DNA from: Atrichornis clamosus
Lineage: Eukaryota > Chordata > Aves > Passeriformes > Menuridae
Assembly: GCA_013400975.1 (NCBI GenBank)
Contig: WBMZ01000348.1
Location: forward strand, 124,001 to 188,000
Direction of reading: 5' to 3'
Length of the DNA stretch: 64,000 nucleotides
Shown: one piece after another, positions 40,155 to 51,534 of the stretch
Layout: every line of letters starts with the position of its first letter
Numbering within the stretch: position 1 is the first letter of the stretch
Made by a program: the position numbers and the translations under genes
The notes under the pieces: generated by a model
What the model was told of the DNA's origin: nothing
The model's database searches: none
What the model saw: only the letters and a program-made list of their open reading frames with translations

Positions 40155-43139
40155 TCCAGGAATACTCTGACTACTTAGCCCAGCAAGGAGGAAGGGGATT
40201 TCTTTTCTGTGTTTGTAAATAATTAACCTGAGTTGTAGAATTTCCTGGCCTGCTAACAATAAGGTCTGCTGATTAAATCTACATATATAATTGCTGAAAC
40301 ATATCTCTGAGATATGTCCCTTTTAAAATCAAGGCCGTGATCTTTCCGTGTATTAGAAGAGATGACAAATGTGCTCATAAAGGACTTATGTCTTACATGG
40401 GAATATCTGTGTTAGGTCAAATACAGTAACATGCAGAAAAATCCTCTTCAGCAGTGCCACAAACTGTGAAAAGAAAATGTGATAGAAGATATTCAGTGCC
40501 ATCTCCACTGGATCAATTTCTAGGTCAGTTGTTTGTCCTTTAAAAATGTCAAAGCAAGACAAATGTTCACAACTGTTGTTCTTTTAAATGATAGTTACAG
40601 TTGAAATCTGAAATATGCCTTATTGTAGCTTCCGAGAATATTTTGAGCTGAAGAATAAGTTTGTCCAATGTGAGGAGAGAAATGTGAAGAAAGGCTAGAG
40701 TCCTCAGGTACGTACTATGACTCTGACACACGTCATATGGCAGCATACGGCAGAAAGATTACTGGTGATCTCACATTTTCAGGGCAAAGGATTTGGAGAA
40801 TGGATCACTGATACCTGCTGCTTTAAACTATGCTTCTGCGATTAATTCCATACACTACTGAAGAACTTTGATCCATTTGAGGATGAAAGCAACTGTGTTT
40901 AGGATCACTTTTAAAGTACGTAATCTGAGCTTTATTAATTTTTGCAGGACTTTCCTTCACTCACCCAGGAATTAATTAGTTTAAGTCCTGAAACAATCTA
41001 TGCTGAAGTACTGAAGTTTCTTATTGAAGCAGAAGGGCATTTTCTGCTGCCCATGCTAATTGTTCCATGAAGTTAAACAAGATTAGGCTTCCACTAAAGA
41101 AGCCAGGTTCTGCTTTGAAAAACTTGGACACAAAGTTCTGAAATATGAGTTTGAGTGAGGTCATTTAAGCCAGGTGCTAAACAGTGACAGTTTTCTAGTC
41201 ATGGTATCAATGCATGCCTAGCCCTCGAAGGATTAATGAGACCGTGGGAATTAATAAGTCTTTCCATGTAGTATTAAACAACCTTACTCTTACAGATGCT
41301 GAATGCTTTACTAATCTAACAAAAATGCTCAGCTTCTTTCAGCATTTCACATTATTCATTTTACTGCCTCCATCCTGAGGGATATAGGACTTTTAATAAA
41401 CACATGTAATCACAGTAACTTTCTTCAGCCCCATGATTTTTTTTCCTATATTTTCTTTTATGGTGATCTGCAGATTGCACTGGTTTACACCCGGGGGAAT
41501 TAACACTTTTGGCCACATTTTCTCCTACCACCCTCTGTCTCTGCAAAGCTGATCCATGCACCCAGCTTACCTATTACATGAGAATCATCACACAAGATAC
41601 CACAAGGTACATACAAAACTTAACTCACTTTTTATGAAATAATATCTCCATGTAGCAACAAAACCTCAGCATCGGACTTGTGTTGAGAAAGAAAAACAAA
41701 AGAAAAAAGTACATTGCATAGCAGGGTAGCCAAAGTGACACAAAAGACACCTTCTCATCTCCAAATGGTTCTGTACCAACAGGGACATGGACAGAGCCAG
41801 CTCTTAAGATCACTATTGCTGGACAGAAGTAGGACAAATATTTTTTGTTTCAATTTACATTACTTTTTCCATTGACCAATCCATTAAGCACTGACTTAAA
41901 TACAAAATTTATAACAAATAATGGGATATAATATTTTAGATAAAATATCAAGCATTGAATTGTGTTTGTGACAGAGTTAGCTTACAATAATTCAGTGTCT
42001 ATGCACAGTCTAACATGTGGATCCTGAAACTGATAGGCCCCTTCTGTTCATATCCAAACTTGAATAACATCAAGTGGAATGATGATTAAACCACGAAGTG
42101 ATATTGTAATGCGAGGTTTCTGTGCCATTGGACAATATAAACAATACAAGGAACTTGCCAATACAATAACATTCATTATGCCAGCAAACAATTTACATGT
42201 TTAATTAAAATTGGGAAATAGTATTAGACTTGTATATTTACAAAAAAAAAAGCAACTAACAACCAAACAAATCATATATCTGTCATTCAAGCTGAAAAAG
42301 GGAAAAAGTGCCAAACCCCAAACATTCTGACCAGTTTTAGAAATCAGTATCTTGTGAAAAAATATTAAATTGCAAGATTGACATTTTTATACACAACATA
42401 GTGCTAAAAAGATTCTGTTTTATCTTTTGATGTCTAATAATAACCTGGGCATCAACAATGCCAAAGTTGGCAGAACAATAGATCCTAGCAAGAGCTGTGA
42501 AAAGGTCAAAACTGACCCATCTGTTTTAAAACAAAATGAAAGGGATATTTGATGAGAACTGTTAACACCTTCTCATAGGAGTCTTCATATCTTTTATGTA
42601 TTGAAAGAAGAGTAAATAAAATCATATTAAAACTTATATTTTAATAAGAGTTTGTTGCAGTTTTTTACTGGCTTTTTGGTTAGCACCTGAATTTGACTGA
42701 AAACTTCATTCCACGTTTCCAAATCCTAGCTGTTCAATAATGCATTGCTAATAATTAGAACAAGTAACTTCAAAAGAAAAAGGCAATTAATAAATGGTGC
42801 ATCCAAGATTCTCTATCAAATAAAACTTAAAGGCTTGCTAAACTCCAAGTAATATGAATTCTCCAGCTATTTTAGCAATCACATGGAACACTTATTGTTT
42901 TCATGCTTTCAGTAAATTATCCCATTTCCTACATCCTACTTCAGTATAACATCACCCACTAATATGCTGAAAGAAAAAAGTCACCTCTCTAAAGAAACAG
43001 GACTTGCATTAAACATGTGTCAGCTGGAGAAGAAACAACTCTAGAATACAACCTCTGGATCTGAACCTGAAATCGTATCTTTTTAGTGTCGTTCTGTAAA
43101 TGTCACCTTTACAGGATGGTATTCTGGCAAAATGTTCTC

Positions 43140-43500
43140 ATGGAAAAGCATGCAGTGGCAGCTGTGGCTATAGGCAAGGTCAGACCTAAGAGAGGACAGG
43201 AAGACAACAGGCAGGCACCTCTCTCTCAAGCCTCTTTCCCAGAAACCTCAAGGGAATGTTTGTAATTAAAGCCTCTCACCCAAAGGAGAGAAGAAGAAAC
43301 TCTGCCCTGGCAGCAGAAGGCATGAGTAGATCTCAGTGTCATTCCTCTCACTCCCTGCCAGACTGCTTGCACAAGTTTCTCCTCTTCCACCCCCAGTGCA
43401 CCCCCTGCACTGTGATACTGTGCAGATGAAGTCAAGCCCACTTGTTTTGGCTTTGCAATGGCAAGAAATAAACTGATCCATCACTTCCTGCGATCCAGGC
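43140..43500. other. Unidentified GC-richer islet
   Basis: About 50% GC in AT-rich surroundings, with long C/T-rich runs on the plus strand and two overlapping minus-strand open frames of about 70 codons. It resembles the composition of an LTR or an old exon-rich remnant, but no TG/CA ends, polyadenylation signal in order, or splice-bounded exon could be defended. Confidence 0.4.
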
Positions 43501-45148
43501 CTCTAATATTGTCACCAATATGCTGTCCTGGGAGAACATTTGCCTACTGTCAGTTAGCAGCTTTGCTTTTTGTATTTTAAGATTCCTTGGGATATAGGAC
43601 AGCTATCATTAAAATTATCCTAGATTCTCTTCATACCTATTTAGAATTTAAAACCAGGTGTCAAAGTATGTTTGTCTGTATTAAAAATTAACTAAAGCTA
43701 TCTTAATCAATTAATTCATCTTTGTTGTTATTATATCCTGTTTTTCACATATTTTGGCATCACTGTTAATTTATTCAACTTAGACCTACTTTGCAGCATG
43801 AAGAAGTACTTTGCATCACAGGAAGGTGCTAATGAGTGAAAACATTTATAAAATGTTTAGCATATCTTTTTTTTCAATTTTTGACATTGGACTGAAATTG
43901 AAATAACCCATTAAAGATGGTATATTGCATAAGAAACAAACACATAACATAAGACCTCATGTTGGGGTAAAGAGGGCAGGGTATTATCAGATTCCTTTCT
44001 TCATCCCTTTCTACTCCTCACTGCACCCTACCAACCAAAAATACTTTTCAAGCAGTATGGTTTAAAAAAACCAATTGCTTAATTACAAAACTGCCTTTTA
44101 TTTGGAATTCATATTTATACTATTATTTATTTATACCCATTTAATTTTCCTAGATTACTACTACTGCCATTACAACTTCCTGTAATATAGGCTGTAGATA
44201 CTACAGCTCTATGCCCCAAGATCATGAACTGTAATATTCATAGTTATTTAAATATGGTACAGTTTTTAAAGTGTGCAAATGATTCTTTGAAAACTGTACA
44301 TAGTTATATTCTGCTAAATGACATTAATTATCCTATGTCAAATCTGCAAGCCTTCCTGCATTAACACATATGCTGAAAGTGCTCCTATACATAGTTTTCT
44401 TCTACATTTTATAAAGGATTCTTCAGGTTCAAGAATATGCATTTAAAAAAATATTCTTCTGAATTAAGGTTTGTTGGAATAATTCAGTTAGGTCCTTTGG
44501 ATTAATCTCTATTAAATTCTATAAAGACTTTACCTAAGGGTAGTGTTTTCATATAATGAAATCCTGTAAATACAAGGTCAGACAGTGAACCATGGCTAAG
44601 CTCCACAAAATTAAATTCAGGAAATGCAAGGTTTTCCTTTTTGTTCATCTAATCCTTGGATAACTCATGGTCAATGCTGCAGAGAAAATACTTGGCAGAC
44701 GTGTGTCCTTACATGCGTGTGCATTAAACAAACTGCAATCTCATCTAGTTGTGCATGATGGGACTCTTACCCCCTGTGACAAAGTTCTCTCTCAGCCTTC
44801 GCATCCAGGATTCTCCAAGGAAACCACAGGCCTAGACAGTGGCAGGGCTGCCATTGACACATCTTTTATCTCTCCTTGACAGTGGTGTAGAGAGTAGCCA
44901 AGACTGAAAGGTCTACATTTTCAGTCCTGGCCTCAAAAATATCAGAACACAGTAATTTCCAAAAGTATAATGCAACAAGCAAAAATATAAAGTGCTTCCT
45001 TACTAGTAAAAAATATTTTTTTAAATGCTGAATATTAACTCTGCAGATCACTCACACTAAGGTCAGTGGTTACAAAAATAGAAGTCATCGCAAAATCTAT
45101 GTCTGAAACTCTATATTTCAGCTATGTTCATTAGTCTTAGACAACTAA

Positions 45149-45171
45149 AATTCTCTAAGTCTTAGAGAATT
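45149..45171. repeat. Perfect 10-bp inverted repeat (hairpin)
   Basis: AATTCTCTAA and TTAGAGAATT flank the 3-nt loop GTC. Confidence 0.9.
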
Positions 45172-45890
45172 AAAATATTTCACATTCTGACTTGGTGAGA
45201 TATGCTATGAAAACTGGCATTTATACAATGATGGTTGTAACTGTAGCTGGAAATAATTTTTTGGTTTTTATTCATTCAGAGTAGGAGCAATGGAAGTCCC
45301 CAGAACTGCTCCTTTGAACCATTTACCTAATTCAGGAAAGGAGTGTTCTCTACAACCACATGAGTAGCTTTTCAAAAACCAATGAAACCACTTCTGTACT
45401 TAAAGTTGCTCATTTTAAAAGAGACTTTCTTGGAGGATCAAGGAACTACTTTTCTCATAAATTCCCTACTCGGTAGAAGTGAACAGGACATTGTGAATTG
45501 GCAAAAAGGAGAATCATATTTTTTCTTGCATGTTCAATAGATAAATAAACATGACTTGTTGAAATAGCCATGAGAATCGAAACAAAAATGAAATCCTCTC
45601 AAAATTCAAAAGGAAATGTTTTAGAACAGACTATTCTCATTCATTGTTTTCTTTCAACAAGTATTCAAAATAGTCATGGGTGTTCTGATCTCTGTTACCA
45701 CAAAAAATTATCTCCATTTTATTTCTTAAATGTTTTGCTGTTCATAGAATTGTGTCTCTTGAACTGGGAAGAATATTTTTGTCTATATTAGAAAAAACAA
45801 CACTTGTGATGACAAAACAAAAGAACAATAAAGCTTTGCATGAAGCTTTCAAGTTTTACCTTTCCTGACTTTTCCAGTGGAAGGAGGGGT

Positions 45891-45924
45891 AAAAAAAAAA
45901 AACAACCCGAAAAGAAAAAAAAAT
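45891..45924. repeat. A-rich simple repeat
   Basis: Twelve A, then a CAACCCG interruption and further A runs. No retrotransposon body adjoins it. Confidence 0.85.
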
Positions 45925-47221
45925 CAGTGTTTTACAGTAAAGAACTTGGAAAAAGGCACTTCAAAGTAGTAAATAATATATGCTGTTTTGCAAAGTAATA
46001 AATCCAATATCACTGAACAATTAATTACCTGCATTAGGAAGTAGATGCATTGCAATTGTTCATGCATCCCTATGTCCGGCAGCCTCTTACCAGGAAAGCC
46101 ATTCTAAATCTGTTTAAAATGGGAAATATGGCAAGGGATGACCCAATACTCCTCTTGCACTCTTTGGGGTACAGCTTTAGATATGTTTGGGTTTGTGGAG
46201 TTTTTTTACATCTAGAGGGAAAGAAAAATTGAGGTTCATGTGCCTGATCCAAAACCTTTGTTTGTTATGGCCTGAACTTTTCTGAAAATGCCACAAGTCA
46301 AGTTTGGAGTAGAGTCTTCCTCTGATGGCCAGCAATGAAAATATATGGATGAAGTAGTACATGCTCTAGGAGACTGATATCTTGCAAGGTACTCAAGTTA
46401 TCTAAGAGATATGACTGCAAACCATTTAGCAGACATATTTTTGGTACAGTTGCCACACTTTGGACCTCTCCTGCCTGGTAAACTGACTGAGGTTGAAGAG
46501 AAGGCTGCTTTTAGCAACAGGCAAACAGCATGAATTTTCAGTCCACCTGGATGTATTGAGTCCTTAGTAAACCAAACCTAGACATTTTTTAAGGGAATAA
46601 ATCTTCTGAAACACTTAACAGGCAAAGCTGGAATCTAATTTCTGAAAGTGTGAGGAAATAAACTTCCCTTTGATACCACGTCCGAGGAGCCTGGAATACT
46701 CAGCAGAATTGAGGAAATAATTTACTGGTAATAAGTAGGTAAAACCAACTTTGCTGGAGGCAGAATCTGACCACAGGACTTTTTTACTTCCTAACAGGAA
46801 GAATTGGTAGTGAAACAATAGTTAAAATGTACAAGTTATTGCCAAACAATTCCTTGACCAGTTAAAAAATAAACATGAAGACTGATTCAACCTCCAATCT
46901 TTCCACAGGACCGAGATGGCAATAATTAGTCCAACGCTGACAATTACCTTATATAATATTTATTTTTCCATAGAGGAAATTGTGAGGTCAATGCAAATAA
47001 TTATAATACATTGTAAGCTGATTAAAATAGGTATTTTATGCAACACCCACACAAAGAGAAACTTTGCTCCAGTAGGAAAAAGGGCAATTCAGCTGTAGGC
47101 TGTTTTGATGTGTGTAGTATGAGTTGGCAGTACTCTTTGATCCATGTCCTTCAGGCAAATTTGACATCTATTTCACCTGAGGCAGGCATGGATCTTTTGA
47201 AGGATATTTCTATATAATGAA

Positions 47222-47239
47222 TGACTGACTGACTGACTG
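47222..47239. repeat. Tetranucleotide microsatellite, (GACT)4
   Basis: Four perfect GACT units, preceded by a related TGAATGA stretch. Confidence 0.9.
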
Positions 47240-49694
47240 CTAGAAGTCATGTCATTGTCCTCCTCCACCTCTTCAAATCCAATTTGCAGACCAGGTGAAT
47301 CTCATGACGTGTCTCCTAGTAAATCAAGCAGGGAGAAGAAATGCCTGAAATAGTCCTCATCATGCTGACACCAGAAAATCTAGATGATGAGTGATTTTGA
47401 GAATCTGAGGAGAAACTCAGCTTAGCCTTACATTCATTTCAGAATAGGGTAGCCATCTTGAAGAAAATTAAATATTTCAAATAATGTATTAGATGGATTC
47501 TGTACAGAAAAAACCCACAATTCCTTTAAATAAAATTTTGTTTTCTGTCTTAGTTCTCTTATATCTACTTGTATACACTTGCTGTATTTTCCTGCAGTAA
47601 AACATGTATTTAATGTCATAGCAGTTTATTTTAACAATGAAATATTTATTTCTATAGCAAATAATTAATTACTAGTCTTATTACACAGCCAAGTTTACTT
47701 CAAAGAAGGCCATGTGACCCATTGGGGTAAGGTGATGGACATTTTTTAAGTGTCTAGATAATTAAAGTAAATCATGAATATAAAACCAGGGTCACTACCA
47801 GAACAACTGTGAGCTAACCCTTCCTAATTGTTACCTTAGCAAAGTTCTCACTGTGTATGTCTCTTCTGATGATTACAAGGTGAACTTCTTTATTTATTTG
47901 TCTTTCTATCCACGCATTCCTCAGCAGCGGAAAAACTCTACCTATATGTAAGAACTAATCAATTAAGAATAAGTAAAGGATAAAATAATTCTAGAGGCAA
48001 ACAATCCAGAGCAAACAAGAAAAACCCAAACCCTGCCCTTTCCCCATGCAATTTGATTTGCTAAACATCTGAAAACATTTCCACTCACAAGTCTGCTATA
48101 GCAATTTGAATCCGTTTTATCTTCCAAAGAGCAGCAGTACAAGGTTTTGTTTTGTGCAAATTCAGCATAAAAATGAGAAATTAGTTATCCACCTATAAAT
48201 ATTTCTCTGCTTTTGATGAACAGTAAATTCTTTCAGCAGTTGTTCTAAGAAGGAAGGAATACAGCCAGATATTTAAATAGTGTGGCTCTGCAGTACTATT
48301 AAATGAAAATAGGGAGTTAAGTTTTTACTTTTCCTCTGGGCAAGGAATGTTGTTCATCTCCAGCTTAATTTTACTGATCTTTGTTTGGCCAAAACTGAAA
48401 ATTCATTAATTTTAGCCAGACTGATATAATATGGTTGGTTTGAAATGATGATGTTTCATGCGGTGCTTAATAATGAATAGCTGACTGCATATTAAACACA
48501 CAGCAAGGTAGTTGATGCCTTCATGCTAAAGAAGAATACCTAGGACATGAAAGTTTCCTCATAAACATCTACATAACATGGAGCTCTTCTGGAATATAAT
48601 TTATACTAACATATGCAAAAAAATATAATTTCTCCAAGAAAAAAATCTGATACAAATAGACATATGGAGATAGACACACATATACTCTCACACACATATA
48701 CTTCTGTATGGGTATAGATAAATACAAGCCAATGTTAAGAAGGTCCAGACCAAGATTATATAGATGGTTAGAAATCACAGGTATGTAGTAAATGAGATTT
48801 TAAAAAAAATGTTATGTATTTACCATAGAGCATATTAAAAGGATCTTTAGGGCTGTGAACATACACCCTTGCTATACTGCAGGTATTAGGAAGAATTATT
48901 GCATGCAACACATTCCTTAATACCCATCAGAAGAATAATTAAAGAGTCTCTGAGAAAAACAAAGGCAATAGAGTAGACAAACAGGCAAATTATTTGATAG
49001 CAAGGAGAAATACCTCATCTCAACATTCATAGCATACACCTTAAGTGAAAAAGAAAGGCTAAAAACATAGAAGTAAATTGATTTCAGTATGTTTGAAAAA
49101 AGAAAAGCCATTATCTTGTCTTTGGAATGCTACTGAAAGAAAAATGTTTAATACAATTCAAGGGCAATACTGAAAATCCATTTTTAATGCATCAAAATAT
49201 ATTAACTGTATTTTTTGTCTTCTACAATAAGATAGCTCATTGACTTGCAATAGGGATTCCCACTACTTCATCCATAATGGAAAAATCTCTATCTTATAAA
49301 AAAAAAATTTTCTCAGTCACTATTTTTTTGACCAAGATATATTTTCTGTCCCAGACAACTTCAGTTTATGGTCTTAATCTCAAAAGAAAAAAAGATAAAC
49401 CAAAGGCAAAGCAATAAAAACCCACTTGGAAGTCACATCTAAAGGAAGCTGCTGAGATGTGTGTTTAGTTTTATTAGTTTGTGGATTCTTTTTTTGTCTG
49501 TTTGGTTTTGTTTTTTCATTTTGTTTTTAATAACCACACCTGTATCTTTCCTCTGTGTCCTGACTAGAGGTTTTCTGTTCTGGAACAGCACCCTCATGAA
49601 TCCAATGAAAAGGCACCATGTAACATCTGAAACTGTGTCAGAAGTTAAATATAATAAATAAAAAACCAAGTCCCCCATTTCTCTGCCTGGATAC

Positions 49695-50674
49695 TGTTGT
49701 GGGTTAACCTTGGCTACACAGCAAAATCCTTCACAGCCATTCTCTCTCTTCCCGTCCCCACCAGGGAAAGAAGATAAGTCAGAAAACTCATGGATGAAAG
49801 TAAAGACAGGGAGATCACATACCAGTCACTGTTACAGGCAAAAAAATAATCCCATGACTTGAGGAAAATTAATTTAATTTATTGCCAATTAAAACAGAAT
49901 TGGTGATAAATAAGTATGAAAAGTAGAACACCTTGCTCCCACAGCAACCTTTCTTCCCAGGCTCAATTTCATACCTTCATTCCCTCCACCCCAAGTGGCG
50001 CAGGGCAATGAGGAAAGGGGGCTGTGGTCAGTCCATAACAGCTCCTCTCCACCACTCCTCACACTTTTTCCCTCCACCAGCATGCATCCTCCCACTGCCT
50101 GGGCTCCTTTACAACAAAATTGCTCCTGCGCGGAGTCCTCTCCACAGGCTGCAGTTCCTTCAGGACATACCCACCTGCTCCAGTGTGGACTCCTCCATGG
50201 GCTGTAAGGGAATCTCTGCTTGATGCCAGAAGCAGCTCCTACCTCCTTCACTGAGTGCGTGCAGAATTGTTTCTTGCTCTTTCCCCCCAGTCTGTCTGGC
50301 ATTCTTTGATGTTTTTAAAATATAAGTTCCCTGAGGCCTCACCTGAGGGGCTGAGTAGTGTCTGTGCTGGGACCTTCAGAGCCAGCAGGATCCAGCTCCC
50401 ACCATCCCTCACAGAGAAGACCCTGAGCCCCCCAAACCCCGTAACAGCCATTACAGACAGAAACACCCTGGGTTGGGAGAGAACAAGGTTTAGGGGGCAG
50501 GTTATTGTGGGTTCCCTCTCACCATTCCAGCTTTAAATTTTTTGGTTTGGCTTTTCATGGTGGCAACCAGCACTACGTGTTCGCGGGTGGACAATAACAG
50601 CAGAACAACATTTTAGGTGATGGCAGACAGGCGCCTGCCACCACTGCCTCCCTGGAATGGCTGCCAAAATCAAT
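49695..50674 (-). mobile_element. Solo LTR of an ERVL-like endogenous retrovirus
   Basis: It begins TGTTGTGGGTTAACCTTGGC, a start shared by a common avian LTR family. It continues with the conserved GGAAAATTAATTTAATTTATTGCC-type block and tandem GGGCTGCAG-like units in the middle. Read on the minus strand, it has a TATA-like TATATTTTAAAA near 50315 and an AATAAA at 49878-49883, so I place transcription on the minus strand (inference). The sequence GATAC lies just before it (49690-49694) and again at 50675-50679, fitting a 5-bp target duplication. The right end lacks a perfect CA, and the part after about 50460 matches the family less clearly. All open frames in it are shadows. Confidence 0.75.
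49878..49883 (-). promoter_or_regulatory. Polyadenylation signal AATAAA of the LTR
   Basis: Minus-strand AATAAA inside the conserved AT-rich block of the LTR, downstream (in minus-strand sense) of the TATA-like sequence near 50315. Likely inactive today. Confidence 0.45.
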
Positions 50675-51302
50675 GATACTCTTAAAACTCCTGCTATTCT
50701 TGACTACCATCTCATCGAGATGTTCCTAAGGAGTTCACAAACTGATATGATTGCTCAATAACTCACAGAAAATATTACCATACTATTCATAAAAAAATAT
50801 TTTAGGAATTTCTTTTTATCTGTTAGTTACCTACACCTTAATGTCATAATGGGCTCCATTTTAATTCTGGTTGTGGCACTGATGGTCTTGTCTAATAAAC
50901 CGGTGTACAGTAATTTGTATGGGGTTTTTCCCACTGGCACAATTGGAGAATATTCATTTCAAATTTGAAATGGATTCGTCTCAGCTGCCATGAAACCATT
51001 TAAGCTTTAAAGAACAGCGAGATTTTCCAAATTGCTTGGAACAAGTTCAGGTGGTTGGCAAACAGATCTCACTGCAGGTAGCAAACCCATTCTGCTGAAT
51101 ACAAAGGCCAGACCTCTACATTTATTGGTTTTATACTTCATAATAATATTATAACTCACAGAGATGCTGAGCAAGAGAAGTAAATAAACTTTCCCATAGC
51201 TGTGAAGGCTTCTCTGTGGATTGCATCCAAGGACTCTTGGATTCCACTCAAGGCCTTACCTCGGATATTTATTTATGTATAGGAATTTCTAAGGCACTCA
51301 AC

Positions 51303-51326
51303 AGTCTAGTATCAAGTCTAGTATCA
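51303..51326. repeat. 12-bp exact tandem duplication
   Basis: AGTCTAGTATCA occurs twice in direct succession. Confidence 0.9.
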
Positions 51327-51514
51327 TAGTTCTTTTAAGAACATAATAGGACAAGCCTTACAACATGCTTCAAAATAAAAGAAGGGTGATTACACCACTT
51401 TTACAAGTAGAAATATCGAATCCAAGTACTTAAAGATTACTCAAAAGTACATGGACCTCTTTGCTTAGTCACATGAGAAATGTAATTTATGATCAGTCTA
51501 AAGGAGGAAGGTAA

Positions 51515-51534
51515 GGGTAGGGGGAGGGGAAGGG
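51515..51534 (+). other. Potential G-quadruplex
   Basis: GGGTAGGGGGAGGGGAAGGG has four G-runs of three or more with loops of one or two bases, which fits the canonical intramolecular G-quadruplex rule. It sits in a longer purine-rich stretch (51498-51550). Confidence 0.7.

Larger units (their letters stand above)
35706..49689. other. AT-rich non-coding DNA with a few unassigned GC-richer patches
   Basis: Patches of higher GC at about 38570-38780 and 43140-43500 are unassigned. Small items are an 11-bp perfect inverted repeat (40130-40154), a 10-bp one (45149-45171), an A-rich tract (45891-45924) and a (GACT)4 repeat (47222-47239). A 17-nt phrase is repeated at 38826 and 40226. No complete gene, CR1 or LTR is recognisable over 14 kb. 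Confidence 0.6.

Noticed and set aside
40629..40707. Exon-like segment on the plus strand with a 22-codon protein-like frame
   Set aside because: The acceptor is weak, the frame ends in TAG before the GTACGT donor, and no partner exon or polyadenylation signal is seen.
44667..44879. 70-codon plus-strand open frame starting at an ATG
   Set aside because: Residues match no protein I recognise, there are no splice signals or promoter evidence, and the length fits chance.
49889..50536. Cluster of open frames up to 137 codons on both strands
   Set aside because: All lie inside the LTR, whose GC-rich sequence has few stop codons; they are not genes.
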